Positions 8,931 to 18,172 are shown, numbered from the stretch's first letter. The stretch is 64,000 bases of DNA from Salipaludibacillus sp. LMS25 (GCF_024362805.1 NZ_CP093299.1:496001-560000), one strand, 5' to 3'. Notes: a model not told the origin generated them from the sequence alone. Numbers and translations are program-made.

Positions 8931-10613
8931 TTAAGAGTATTGCGCTACTTTATTACGCCCTTTTTGTTTAGCTCCAATGTACATTGCTCTATCTGCATTT
9001 CTTAACACTTCAATTGGTGAATCTTCTTCTGACGATTTTGTGGCGACACCGATACTTGCGGTTATGTTAATTAATTTCTTTTCGCCTTTAACGAGATCAT
9101 CTGAAACCATAAAGAAGTTTGACTCAATGGCTTGTCTAACACGCTCTCCTACTTCGAACGCATCAAAGAGTTGGATATTATCTAATAAAATTACAAACTC
9201 TTCACCTCCATACCGCCCCACGATTCCTTCCTCTTTTATCGTCTGTGTTAGCACTTCCGCAACTTGAATGAGAACATTATTCCCGCTTTGATGACCATAT
9301 GTATCGTTGACTCTTTTAAAATGGTCTAAGTCAATTATGACAATTGCATACGAACCTTCTGATTTTTCACAATCATTCAAAACTCTTTCAAAATAGCTAA
9401 AGTTATACAACCCTGTTAATCCACAGCACTCACTATCTTTCTTAGTTTGAGCAATATATCTTGCATTTTGAACAGCTACTGATAAATAATTTGCAATTAT
9501 CTCTAAAACTTTTTGATCGCTCTTCTGAAAAACATTTCTATGTTCATTCGTCAATGTGATCACACCTACAATGTTATAATTTCGTATACACGGAGCAGCT
9601 ATAATGGATTGACTTGCTATAAGAGCGTTTTCCAAGTCTAAATGCTTCCATTGTTTTCTCGATGTAAAAAGTACTGAAGCCCCAGTTTGTAAAACGTGCT
9701 TACTGATCCCATCTCCTTCTGACAGCGAAAGCTTATCAACAGACTCACTCATATAGACTGGCCGTAATTGATAATAATCTTCTTGTTCGAATAACAAAAT
9801 TTCTTGTGCAGAAAACATTTTTGAACACGTGGCTATGAATAAGTCAATGATATCGTCAAACTCTAAACTATCATTGACTTCATATCCAAAAGAGCTAACT
9901 TGCTTAAGCAATTCTGTCGTTTTCTTATCTTCATTATAGATTTTAAGAATCAAAAAGACTGAAACTATCGGAATACCCGTTATAAGTACGGCAATATATC
10001 CCACTTCCTCATAAAGCATGGCAAGCGCTAAGCCCACTAAAACAATCAATGAGCAGCTTACGGCCTGCCACTTAAAAGCGTCATCAAAGATAGACACCTC
10101 ACGCATACTAAATAAATAGAAACGACAAAGATAAAGTAAGAGATTATTTAACACAAAAAAAGTGAGCGTATACACTAGAATTGGCCCCGGCATCTCGATC
10201 ATCGTACCTACTGTAAAATTACCAGTAGTACCACCAGTTAAATAAAATAAAGCTGCTGAACCTAAGGAAGTAGCTAGAAATATTAATCCGTTTAGGGGGA
10301 TACGATAGACATCATGTGTGGAGATTTTTAATCTGAAAAGAGTAGTCAGAATAGCAATTTGTGTCACGAGGATTTCTATTAATAAACCAAAGTGGAGAAA
10401 GATAGCTAATGATATCCCATGGAAAGGAATCACAGACGCATCTCTAATCTGAATAGGAAATAATGACGCAACCATAATAAGAGCTGTAAAAGAAAGGATG
10501 GACAGCCAAGAGTTCTGCCATACGTGGAGAGTATTTTCCATAATGTAATAAATAAACGGGGGGACCATGACTAACCACGTTATCCAGATGCAAAGCTGTT
10601 TTCTTTCTGACAC
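8931..10613 (-). CDS. Membrane-bound GAF-GGDEF diguanylate cyclase
   Basis: Predicted to make cyclic di-GMP at the membrane. The first 220 or so residues form about six or seven membrane segments. A GAF-like sensor domain follows (about 245-390), then a GGDEF domain (about 400-555). The catalytic signature is intact as RYGGEEFVIL, preceded by IDLDHFKRVNDTYGHQSGN. The start is GTG with AAGGA about 10 nt upstream. No EAL domain is present. It lies between folC and comC, which are adjacent in B. subtilis. The signal sensed cannot be inferred. Confidence 0.9.
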   Translation of the reverse strand: MSERKQLCIWITWLVMVPPFIYYIMENTLHVWQNSWLSILSFTALIMVASLFPIQIRDASVIPFHGISLAIFLHFGLLIEILVTQIAILTTLFRLKISTHDVYRIPLNGLIFLATSLGSAALFYLTGGTTGNFTVGTMIEMPGPILVYTLTFFVLNNLLLYLCRFYLFSMREVSIFDDAFKWQAVSCSLIVLVGLALAMLYEEVGYIAVLITGIPIVSVFLILKIYNEDKKTTELLKQVSSFGYEVNDSLEFDDIIDLFIATCSKMFSAQEILLFEQEDYYQLRPVYMSESVDKLSLSEGDGISKHVLQTGASVLFTSRKQWKHLDLENALIASQSIIAAPCIRNYNIVGVITLTNEHRNVFQKSDQKVLEIIANYLSVAVQNARYIAQTKKDSECCGLTGLYNFSYFERVLNDCEKSEGSYAIVIIDLDHFKRVNDTYGHQSGNNVLIQVAEVLTQTIKEEGIVGRYGGEEFVILLDNIQLFDAFEVGERVRQAIESNFFMVSDDLVKGEKKLINITASIGVATKSSEEDSPIEVLRNADRAMYIGAKQKGRNKVAQYS

Positions 10614-10763
10614 GTTCGGTCACATCCTTAATGGATTTCAAGACGTTTCATACCACCGTCATAATACAACAGTTTCTAATCGTCTCCTGTTACATTACCA
10701 TAGTTTGTATATTTTGTTAAGTAAAATGGCACACTTTAAAGCTCCTTTTTTTAGATAAAATAC

Positions 10764-12068
10764 CTAATCACTATTTACGATTTCGTCCATCAAATAATGA
10801 CGGCATATTCCTGCAAAATAATGAGAACCTGTCACAATTAGAACGTCGTTTAGCTCTGCCTTATTAAACCAGTCATTTAGCCATTTTTTCCAATCGGTCA
10901 TTATTTCTTCTTCATCCACCTCTGACATTTGACGATACTCTTCTTTTGTCATGCAGCGTGGATTCGGAAATTCTGTCACATAAACTTTAAGATTCAACGC
11001 CTGTAAACGTTTAAGCATGTTGCCTACTGCCTTATCTTTCATAGCTCCAAAGAGAACTGTCACTTGCTTATTATCAGGCAGTGCTGAGATAGTGTTGCAA
11101 ACAGCGGCCATCGCGTCATCATTATGTGCCGTATCAATTATTATTTCTGGCACGTCACTGATAGTCTCCCACCTTCCTTCAAGACCTGCTCGTAGAAGCC
11201 CTCTCTTTAAGTCCTTCTCTGTCACTTTCCACTGCAATTGGTCCACTAGCACCGTTATCGTCAATAACGTTAACGCCGCATTCATGATTTGGTGCTGCCC
11301 CTTTAATGTAAGTGTGTAAGATTGCGCCGATGAGGTATCCCCCATTTTAAACTCAAATGTGTCATTAGCTAGCCGTTTGATATAGGTATTGTCTTGCAAT
11401 GAAAAAATGTCCGTCTTTTTTTTATTTGCTACCTTTTTCATAATTTGAAGAGCACGTCCTTCTGCCGCAGTAAAATGAGGCGAGGACGATTTAATAATAC
11501 CAGCCTTTTCCATCGCTATTTTTTCAATTGTGTTCCCTAGAAAAGCCTGATGATCATAACTAACATTCGTAATAACTGTGGCAATTGGCGAAGGCAACAC
11601 GTTTGTAGCATCTAAGCGCCCTCCCATCCCCGCTTCAATAAGAACCACATCCATAGGCATTAAACGGGCAAAAAAATAAAAAGCGAGCGCTGTTAAACAT
11701 TCAAATTCACTTATATCTTCTCTACGCTCCCTCTCCACTTTTTCCACAGAAGGCAGTATGTCACTAAACGCTCTGGCAAAGTCCTCTTTTGAAATAGGCA
11801 CACGATTAATTGTTAATTGATCCTTTTCTTCACCGAAAACAGGTGTATTAAAAGCACCTACTGTAAAACCAGCCTCGCTTAATATCGATGAAATAAAGGC
11901 ACAGACAGACCCTTTCCCATTCGTCCCAGCTATGTGTAAAGACCGAATCTCTTTTTCAGGATGATTTAAGTCCCTCATAAGTTCTTCCATACGTTCGAGC
12001 GAATAGACGATCCCTGCTCTCCTTTTTTCTGTCAACAAAGCAACCGCTTCAGAATAAGTCAGTTTCAT
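10764..12068 (-). CDS. folC: Folylpolyglutamate synthase / dihydrofolate synthase
   Basis: Adds glutamate to dihydropteroate or folates using ATP, retaining folates in the cell. The 434-residue Mur-ligase-fold enzyme has the P-loop GTNGKGSVCAF near residue 45, the LIEAGMGGRLDATNV segment, and the C-terminal DTAHNDDAM motif. I placed the start at MKLTYSEAV (12068), which has AAGGAGA just upstream; a longer in-frame extension to 12149 is non-conserved. In B. subtilis folC follows valS directly. Here about 7 kb of lia, transaminase and ATP-grasp genes separate them. Confidence 0.94.
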   Translation of the reverse strand: MKLTYSEAVALLTEKRRAGIVYSLERMEELMRDLNHPEKEIRSLHIAGTNGKGSVCAFISSILSEAGFTVGAFNTPVFGEEKDQLTINRVPISKEDFARAFSDILPSVEKVERERREDISEFECLTALAFYFFARLMPMDVVLIEAGMGGRLDATNVLPSPIATVITNVSYDHQAFLGNTIEKIAMEKAGIIKSSSPHFTAAEGRALQIMKKVANKKKTDIFSLQDNTYIKRLANDTFEFKMGDTSSAQSYTLTLKGQHQIMNAALTLLTITVLVDQLQWKVTEKDLKRGLLRAGLEGRWETISDVPEIIIDTAHNDDAMAAVCNTISALPDNKQVTVLFGAMKDKAVGNMLKRLQALNLKVYVTEFPNPRCMTKEEYRQMSEVDEEEIMTDWKKWLNDWFNKAELNDVLIVTGSHYFAGICRHYLMDEIVNSD

Positions 12069-12230
12069 GATCTTCTCCTTAATTATTAATTTGATAGTCT
12101 TACTGACATAATTCAAGTTGATTTTAATCAGTAAACATGCCATCATCAACTAGTATAGCAAGTATAATGTAATAGAACTCGTTAACATACTAACATACTG
12201 TCATTCATTTCTGAAAGGACGATTGACTTC

Positions 12231-13133
12231 ATGGCTGAATTAAATGGTTGGATTGTTTTTAATGGACATCTAAAAACAGCTAAATTCCAAGAATATGTGG
12301 ATTGGTTCGTCGACTCTTGTGAAAAGCAACAAGTCACTATAAAACGAATAGGAAATGATGAGCTACTCGTTATGACAGGAGAAAAAGGGATGACACTTTG
12401 TGGGAATAAGAGTCGTTACTCAAAACCTGACTTTATTCACTTTGCCGATAAAGACTTACACTTAGCAAGACAATTAGAACAGCAAGGTATACGTCTTTTC
12501 AATCGTTCATCAGCTATTCACATATGTGATAACAAATCCGTCATGCACGGTATTTTAAATGATCAACACCTCCCAATGGCTAAAACGATCATCGCTCCTA
12601 TGATTTACTCAGGTATGTCGTTGCAGATGATGGATTATCTTAGAATCGTGGAAGAAAAGCTCGGTTTGCCCTTGATTGTTAAAGAAGCTTACGGATCGTT
12701 TGGTGAACAAGTGTATTGGGTCGAAACACGTGCTGAATTAGAGGAAATGGCACATCGTCTAGCAGGTATCGATCACCTTTATCAGCAGCCCATTTTTAAC
12801 AGTTTAGGCACAGACCTTCGACTCAATGTGATCGGTGAGTCTGTTGTTGCTGCTATGAAGCGAAGCTCACAGAGTGACTTTCGTGCTAATGTTACTGCTG
12901 GAGGAACGACGCAACCCTATCGCCCTACTAAGACCGAATGTCAACTAGCCATCGCAGCTGCAAAAGCAGTAGGTGCTGATTTTGCAGGTGTTGACCTCTT
13001 AATTGGGGAAGACGGTCCGATTATATGTGAAGTAAACTCCAATCCACACCTGCGAAGTATTTACGACTGTACAAGTATTAATGTTGCAGATCATATGATA
13101 GATTATATTAAGCATATCGTAACAACTCATTAA
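12231..13133 (+). CDS. ATP-grasp ligase, RimK-like (first of a pair)
   Basis: An ATP-dependent carboxylate-amine ligase; the substrate is unknown. The 300-residue protein has the RimK-type layout: an N-terminal domain to about 100, then an ATP-grasp domain with VKEAYGSFGEQVYWV near 148, MKRSSQSDFRANVTAGG near 212, and the metal-binding end IICEVNSNPHLRS near 265. The E-x-N-x-N metal motif is intact. It is transcribed away from folC, 162 bp apart, and is followed 15 bp later by a paralogue. Glutamylation of a protein or small molecule is possible but not shown. Confidence 0.8.
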   Translation: MAELNGWIVFNGHLKTAKFQEYVDWFVDSCEKQQVTIKRIGNDELLVMTGEKGMTLCGNKSRYSKPDFIHFADKDLHLARQLEQQGIRLFNRSSAIHICDNKSVMHGILNDQHLPMAKTIIAPMIYSGMSLQMMDYLRIVEEKLGLPLIVKEAYGSFGEQVYWVETRAELEEMAHRLAGIDHLYQQPIFNSLGTDLRLNVIGESVVAAMKRSSQSDFRANVTAGGTTQPYRPTKTECQLAIAAAKAVGADFAGVDLLIGEDGPIICEVNSNPHLRSIYDCTSINVADHMIDYIKHIVTTH

Positions 13134-13148
13134 GGGGGTGGACAGATA

Positions 13149-14006
13149 GTGGGAAAATACGGCTTAGTCATCTACAAACAACATGAAATCACTCGAAATA
13201 AAAGGTTTATTAATATGCTTCAACAGCATTGTCTTGATAAAGAACTGCACTTAGAAGTAATGGCATACGAACAGTTATGTATTCATCTATCAAAAACCAA
13301 ATACATAGCTGGTCCTTTAAATGAGAAGTTGCACTATGATTTTGTGATTAATAGATCAGCTACACCTTGGTTGAACGAAGTACTCGAGTTAGCAGGCATT
13401 CGTTGTTTTAATACGGCTTATGTAGCGAGGATCGCAAACGACAAACGACTAACCCATGCCGTTTTATCAAATATTGATGTCCCGATGTTATCAAGCACTG
13501 CCGTTCACAAACATTATTTTCTCGATAAAAAACAAGTACCACAAGAGAAGATGATCATAAAAGACCCGCTAGGAAAAGGTGGTACTGGTGTTAAGTTAGC
13601 CGAGGCACCTGAGGAGATACATGGCCTTTCCACTACTTTAAGCGACAATTTATTAGTTCAGCCGGTAGGTGGTCAAAAGGGCAAAGATTTACGTGTATAT
13701 ATTGTTGGTAATCACATTGTTGGGGCTGTCCTCCGTGAGTCGGCAACAGACTTTAGAGCGAATGTCTCCATGGGAGGAAGTGCCCGTCTTTATGAGCTTA
13801 ATCAGGCTGAAAAACGTCTTGTTTCACTTATTACAGATGCCATTCACCTCGACTTTGTAGGCATTGACTTCCTTATTGATGACGATGGCCATCTTTTATT
13901 CAATGAAATGGAAGATGCTGTCGGTTGCCGCAGTCTTTATATCCACAGTTCTATCGACATTGCAGCGATCTTTGCTTCCTATATCGCTAAAGAGTTACAA
14001 AAATAA
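13149..14006 (+). CDS. ATP-grasp ligase paralogue (second of a pair, altered metal motif)
   Basis: A diverged paralogue of the upstream gene (285 residues), with ATP-grasp segments IKDPLGKGGTGVKL near 138, VLRESATDFRANVSMGG near 197 and VGIDFLIDDDGHLLFNEMED near 240. The C-terminal metal motif reads NEMEDAVGCRSLY where the partner has EVNSNPH, so the usual N-x-N is absent. This may indicate a different subclass or a non-catalytic partner. The start is GTG after a strong AAGGGGGTGG site, in an obvious two-gene operon. It converges on liaR. The two products may act as a complex, by inference only. Confidence 0.78.
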   Translation: MGKYGLVIYKQHEITRNKRFINMLQQHCLDKELHLEVMAYEQLCIHLSKTKYIAGPLNEKLHYDFVINRSATPWLNEVLELAGIRCFNTAYVARIANDKRLTHAVLSNIDVPMLSSTAVHKHYFLDKKQVPQEKMIIKDPLGKGGTGVKLAEAPEEIHGLSTTLSDNLLVQPVGGQKGKDLRVYIVGNHIVGAVLRESATDFRANVSMGGSARLYELNQAEKRLVSLITDAIHLDFVGIDFLIDDDGHLLFNEMEDAVGCRSLYIHSSIDIAAIFASYIAKELQK

Positions 14007-14043
14007 GAAACTAAGGGAGCCTAATACAACTGTCCTCTTCCCT

Positions 14044-14679
14044 TTACTTATTGAATAAATTTTGATTAAAAGCGTATATAACGGCTTGAGTACGATCCTG
14101 CACGTCTAGCTTACTTAGAATATTGCTAACATGAACTTTCACTGTCTTTAACGCGATAAATAATTCGTCAGCAATTTGCTGATTATTTTTTCCTTCAGTC
14201 ATTAAACGGAGAACTTCACCTTCTCTTTCAGTTAATTGGTCATGAAGCTGAGGGGATGAGGGTTGCCGTAATTTTGACATAATTTTCCCTGTCACTTCAG
14301 GTTCCAAAATGGATTGACCATTATAGGTAGCTCTGATCGCTTTTGCAATTTCACTTGCTTTTGATGTTTTAAGCATATAGCTCGTAGCACCTGCTTCTAG
14401 TGCTGGATACACCTTTTCATCATCTAGGAAACTCGTGACGATGATAATTTTAGCTTCAGGCCATTTGGTTGTAATTTGTTTCGTTGCTTCAATCCCGTCC
14501 ATGTCACGCATAACGAGATCCATTAAAATGATATCAGGCCTTAACTCTAGCGCTACCGCTACCGCCTCTGTCCCGTCGCCAGCTTCTGCTATGACATCAA
14601 TGTCAGGCTGGGCAGATAAGTAAGAAGAAACACCTATTCTAACCATCTCATGATCATCTGCAAACAAGACTTTAATCAT
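14044..14679 (-). CDS. liaR: Response regulator LiaR (NarL/LuxR family)
   Basis: DNA-binding regulator of the cell-envelope stress response to lipid II-binding antibiotics. The 211-residue protein has a receiver domain with the phosphorylation site at Asp54 (ILMDLVMRDMDG) and a LuxR-type helix-turn-helix at about 147-205 (LTEREGEVLRL, then KTVKVHVSNIL). The ATG at 14679 has GGGAGGTGG just upstream and overlaps the end of liaS by 8 bp. The name rests on the liaIH-FSR gene order as well as on sequence. Confidence 0.9.
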   Translation of the reverse strand: MIKVLFADDHEMVRIGVSSYLSAQPDIDVIAEAGDGTEAVAVALELRPDIILMDLVMRDMDGIEATKQITTKWPEAKIIIVTSFLDDEKVYPALEAGATSYMLKTSKASEIAKAIRATYNGQSILEPEVTGKIMSKLRQPSSPQLHDQLTEREGEVLRLMTEGKNNQQIADELFIALKTVKVHVSNILSKLDVQDRTQAVIYAFNQNLFNK

Positions 14680-15721
14680 CACTTCCACCTCCCTTTTTTA
14701 GTGTTGGTACTTTTACTTCTAGCTTTGTCCCTTCATTTTCCACGCTAACTACCTTTAATACTCCCCCTACTTCAACGGCTCGCTCATGCATATTTTGTAA
14801 GCCATATGAGCCATGATTTTGCACTTCCTGCACATTAAACCCTTTGCCATCATCGGATATTCTTAAGATAACTGTTTGATCACGCTCAATTAAAATAACG
14901 TCAAGTTTAGCTGCTTTAGCATGCCTAAGAGTGTTAGAAACAGACTCCTGTAAGATTCTAAACAAATGATCTTCTATCCCTTTATCTACTGACAATTCTT
15001 CCAGCTTTGCTTCAATTTTGAGAGGTACTTTCTCAGTTAATTCAGCTAGTAAATCCTCAATTCCTTTTTTGAGGGACTTGCCTTTTAATGCAGCGGGACG
15101 CAAATGTAATAGCAAGGCGCGCATCTCCAATTGAGACTGGTCAATCATTTTCTCTACCATTGTGAGCTGCTTTTTCATTCCCTTATCTGACGGAGGGTTC
15201 GTCTCATTAATCGTCGCCATCATCATGGACGCTGCAAACAGCTGCTGACTTACAGAATCATGCAATTCACGTGCAAGTCGGTTTCGTTCTTGGACGACCA
15301 CTTCCTGAAGACTTTTCTCACGATCATTTGCTCTTTCAGTCGCTAATTTTTGGGTTACTTCTGCCTGCTTTGTCATTTTTTCTTCAATAGCGATTAATTG
15401 TTTTTGAATAGAGTCTAAGTCAGCGTTTCCTTCATTTTCACCCATCGTTAATTTTCTTCCTTTAATTAAATCCTCTAACGATTGACTAATAACGACGACT
15501 TTTTTACGGCTGACTAACCTTGTTAAAGCACCGATCATCGTTCCTGTTACTAGTGTTAACATAAGGATAAAGTAAATGTATGGCACATTATATATTCGAC
15601 TTTGCCATAAATCAGACCATTTCATCAGCGGAAAGACAGTGAAAGTAGCCGCTAGTATGAGACATGAAAATAACAATGTGAAAAGAATAGCGAGTAATAT
15701 TTGTCTGATGAGACTGTTCAT
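14672..15721 (-). CDS. liaS: Sensor histidine kinase LiaS
   Basis: Membrane histidine kinase that phosphorylates LiaR; in related bacteria it is held inactive by LiaF. Two membrane segments (about 10-32 and 46-70) bracket a very short extracellular loop, the intramembrane-sensing layout. A coiled-coil linker leads to a HisKA_3 domain with phospho-acceptor His154 in RLARELHDSVSQQL. The HATPase domain follows with SDDGKGFN and GSYGLQNMHER. Its ATG overlaps the liaF stop by 4 bp. Confidence 0.92.
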   Translation of the reverse strand: MNSLIRQILLAILFTLLFSCLILAATFTVFPLMKWSDLWQSRIYNVPYIYFILMLTLVTGTMIGALTRLVSRKKVVVISQSLEDLIKGRKLTMGENEGNADLDSIQKQLIAIEEKMTKQAEVTQKLATERANDREKSLQEVVVQERNRLARELHDSVSQQLFAASMMMATINETNPPSDKGMKKQLTMVEKMIDQSQLEMRALLLHLRPAALKGKSLKKGIEDLLAELTEKVPLKIEAKLEELSVDKGIEDHLFRILQESVSNTLRHAKAAKLDVILIERDQTVILRISDDGKGFNVQEVQNHGSYGLQNMHERAVEVGGVLKVVSVENEGTKLEVKVPTLKKGGGSDD

Positions 15722-16443
15722 ATACGTCTCACCTCAACATCGCCTGAAAAAACAGACGTCACAATTTTTACCCCTGGTTTGACTCGTTGGAAGTTCTCTG
15801 TTTCATATATCACTGTCTCATTTAACATTTTTTTATTTACTTTATGGAAAATCGAGACCTTGCCAAACATGGTACTATGATGAACAGATACTTCTATCTC
15901 GTAAGGAACATAAATTTTTATATTCCCAAATAAATGTCTAATGGAAATAATAGCATCTTCTTGAATGACAGTATTACTTAAATCTATAATGCGATCACCG
16001 ATGCCCCCATGTATGTTTATGTCACGCCACTGGTAAGGCATTTCCTCAGTTTGTTCATCTCCAAAAAATCGATGCTGAAATAGTGGTCTAGTTGTGACAA
16101 TTTCACCTTTTTCACGATCTGCTTTCGTCATTCTTGGCTTTATATAATCCGGGTCATGGTTCGACCGTCGATATTCTCGAAAGAATAGTACGAGTAAGGC
16201 GATAAATAGAAACCGAACTGAATACATCGTTAAAATATTAAAGGCAAGGCTGACTACCCCTATCCAAAAAAAGAGTTTCCCAAGAAAAGTGCTATAATTT
16301 TTCCATCCTAAAAACGTCAAAAAACCTAGGAATAGAGCACTAAAAAAGAACCCCCCGCCGAAAAACATCAACTCGAAAAAGAGGATAGCCAGCGTGATCA
16401 TAAGAGTCCAATTCATTGCCCGAGTTGGAATTCTTTTTAACAT
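15718..16443 (-). CDS. liaF: LiaF-like negative regulator (cell-wall-active antibiotic response protein)
   Basis: LiaF-type proteins keep the LiaRS pair silent until envelope damage. The first half of the 241-residue protein has about four hydrophobic segments. The second half is the soluble beta-rich C-terminal domain, with GGIGDRIIDLSNTVIQEDA, SIRHLFGNIKIYVPYEIEV and a final KIVTSVFSGDVEVRRI stretch, as in LiaF/VraT. The start at 16443 has AAAGGGGGAGAG upstream; the 12-codon extension further upstream has no such site. It is coupled to liaS and lies 104 bp after liaH. Confidence 0.9.
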   Translation of the reverse strand: MLKRIPTRAMNWTLMITLAILFFELMFFGGGFFFSALFLGFLTFLGWKNYSTFLGKLFFWIGVVSLAFNILTMYSVRFLFIALLVLFFREYRRSNHDPDYIKPRMTKADREKGEIVTTRPLFQHRFFGDEQTEEMPYQWRDINIHGGIGDRIIDLSNTVIQEDAIISIRHLFGNIKIYVPYEIEVSVHHSTMFGKVSIFHKVNKKMLNETVIYETENFQRVKPGVKIVTSVFSGDVEVRRI

Positions 16444-16522
16444 AAGACTCTCCCCCTTTTCCTCTAGATGTTCTGGCAAGGCATCATTACCAATTAAGCA
16501 TTAAAATTGTCTATTAGGATAA

Positions 16523-16541
16523 GGGAGCGCCTAACGCTCCC
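16523..16541 (-). terminator. Hairpin between liaH and liaF (probable partial terminator)
   Basis: A perfect stem, GGGAGCG with CGCTCCC around a 5-nt loop, lies between liaH and liaF. Only a weak T-rich tail (TTATCC) follows, so read-through is likely. A strong liaIH transcript with lower liaFSR expression, as known in B. subtilis, would fit. Confidence 0.6.
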
Positions 16542-16547
16542 TACTTA

Positions 16548-17204
16548 TCATATCACTTTTTCATTCTGTTCGTCTTCGTTTTCGTTATCAGCCATTTCTT
16601 TTTCTAAACGGGCAATTTTACTATCTAATGTGTGATGATTATAATCATTTGTCACTTTAAACTCCAAATCTTCAATGTAACGTTCCATTTCTGAAAATTT
16701 TAACGAGGATTTATTAAAGGATGAACCAGTTAGCTTATCCATTTCATATCTAGCTCGAGCGACATTTTCTTTACCCATCAATTCCATACGCTTTAGCCGC
16801 ATCTCCTTTAATTTATATCGCATCTCTTCATAGCGTTTTTCTAATGATTCAAGCTGCTTCATCGCTTCGATTTCATTTAACGTGAGGCGTTCTGCCCGTG
16901 CGGCATATTCTTCAAATTCTTTGAGAGCAAATGCGGCTAGCTCTGTTTCTCCAGCTTTTTCAGCGATTTCAGCTTGTTGCTTTCGTTTATCAGCCATATT
17001 GTCAGCCTCTTTACGTTCCACTGTGAATTCTTCTTTTAATTGGTGCTGACGTTCAATAAGCGACTTCACTTTCTCAGTCTCTTTCTCACTTTGTCGTAAA
17101 TAGTGATTTAATGCTTGAATAGGATTCTTTCCTTCTTTTTTATCTAATAATGAATGAATGTCACTCTCGATACTATCAAAAATTCTTGTAAAAACATTTG
17201 TCAT
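16548..17204 (-). CDS. liaH: PspA/IM30 family protein LiaH
   Basis: Phage-shock-type protein that assembles into large oligomers and protects the membrane under envelope stress. The 218-residue product is almost wholly helical coiled coil, as in PspA/IM30. It opens NVFTRIFDSIESDIHSLLDK and has the typical family length. The ATG at 17204 has AAGGAG 9 nt upstream; an earlier ATG abuts that site and is unlikely to be used. It sits 13 bp downstream of liaI. Confidence 0.92.
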   Translation of the reverse strand: MTNVFTRIFDSIESDIHSLLDKKEGKNPIQALNHYLRQSEKETEKVKSLIERQHQLKEEFTVERKEADNMADKRKQQAEIAEKAGETELAAFALKEFEEYAARAERLTLNEIEAMKQLESLEKRYEEMRYKLKEMRLKRMELMGKENVARARYEMDKLTGSSFNKSSLKFSEMERYIEDLEFKVTNDYNHHTLDSKIARLEKEMADNENEDEQNEKVI

Positions 17205-17217
17205 TTTAGTCATCTCC

Positions 17218-17559
17218 TTAAGAATTAGTCATACTAGCCCATTGGTTTTCAAAGTTCGTAAATGGGTCATCATGATTTACAGAGCGGGATGGGGTTTTCT
17301 CCTTTTTAAACAACTGATACAAAACATACAATGCAACAAGACCTATTAAGCCAAAGATATTAGATATCGTCATACTTAAAACGATAAGCCCGAGGACAAT
17401 CCACATAACTTTGGCACCTGTTGATTGGGCTTTCACACATTTTTTAAAGATAACATATAGTAGAAAAGCACCTCCAGCAAACAAGATTAACGGCCCTAAA
17501 TTAGCTAAGAAAATACCTAAAGCAACAATTGCTGCAATGAATAATAAGAAAGTTTTCAT
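17218..17559 (-). CDS. liaI: Small membrane protein LiaI-like
   Basis: A 113-residue protein with about three hydrophobic segments and a soluble tail ending DPFTNFENQWASMTNS. In B. subtilis LiaI is the membrane anchor for LiaH. Sequence likeness to B. subtilis LiaI is not something I can confirm, so the name comes from size, hydropathy and its place directly before liaH. Three consecutive ATGs follow AGGAGGAA; the third (17559) has the best spacing (8 nt). No liaG is present in the operon. Confidence 0.75.
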   Translation of the reverse strand: MKTFLLFIAAIVALGIFLANLGPLILFAGGAFLLYVIFKKCVKAQSTGAKVMWIVLGLIVLSMTISNIFGLIGLVALYVLYQLFKKEKTPSRSVNHDDPFTNFENQWASMTNS

Positions 17560-17659
17560 CATCATTTCCTCCTCTCATTTCTCTTATTTCTATCTTAACT
17601 GATATCTAATTTGTGTATAACGTCCTACAGATTTATCTTTTATAAGACTCAAGGCTTAT

Positions 17660-17817
17660 ATAAAGCTAAGCTTCAATCAGTGGGAGTTTCCCTTCATCCC
17701 CCACTGATTGTTCGTTTAACTTATGGGACCTTTAGGGGCAGTTTATCCCCCACCTAAACGTTTCGACCTTCTTAAGTTTTGAGGTGGGGGTTTTACTGCC
17801 CCTTAAGAGTGAATAAA
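17660..17817 (+). repeat. R1 repeat, full-length copy (158 bp)
   Basis: Bounded by ATAAA at 17660-17664 and 17813-17817. Both hairpins are complete; the end reads GAGTGAATAAA instead of GAGTGGGATAAA. It lies about 100 bp upstream of liaI, between the lia operon and the transaminase gene. A 74-codon minus-strand reading frame at 17732-17956 runs through it and R2 and is not a gene. Confidence 0.9.
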
Positions 17818-17888
17818 TGACTGTCACAATTAAATTTTCTACACGAGTCAGCAAACAATGATAAATAGGCTCTATCACATAGTTGTTT

Positions 17889-18033
17889 ATAAAGCCCCCT
17901 TCAATCAATCGCGTTTTCGTTCTTCTCCCACTGATTGGTATGAGTGAATTAGACATTAGCCTCCATTATCTCCCGCCTAAATAGATTTATCTCTCCTCTC
18001 TATTTTCTTTTGGTCGGTTATCTGTGCTCAAAA
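17889..18033 (+). repeat. R2 repeat, degenerate copy
   Basis: Starts with ATAAA at 17889. The CAATCAATCGCG/CTCCCACTGATTG hairpin is imperfect, and the second hairpin has lost most of one arm (TTTTGGTCGGTTATCTGTG remains). The right ATAAA is lost. It is an older, decayed copy lying 71 bp from an R1 copy. Confidence 0.75.
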
Positions 18034-18131
18034 GTAACGACTGAATAGCTATGTATATACTTTTTCCCATAAAGCTATAAAGCGCCACAAAAAGCATCCG
18101 CCTGCTAACATTAAAGCCGGCACATTTTTCG

Positions 18132-18160
18132 AAAAAAAATAAGCCCCCTTTAGGGAGCTT
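18132..18160 (-). terminator. Rho-independent terminator after the transaminase gene
   Basis: On the minus strand AAGCTCCC, a TAAA loop, then GGGGGCTT is followed by ATTTTTTTT. It lies 13 bp beyond the transaminase stop codon. Confidence 0.85.
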
Positions 18161-18172
18161 GAGAAATATTTA

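Noticed and set aside
17732..17956. 74-codon minus-strand frame
   Set aside because: It runs through the R1 and R2 repeats and has no ribosome binding site or protein-like composition.
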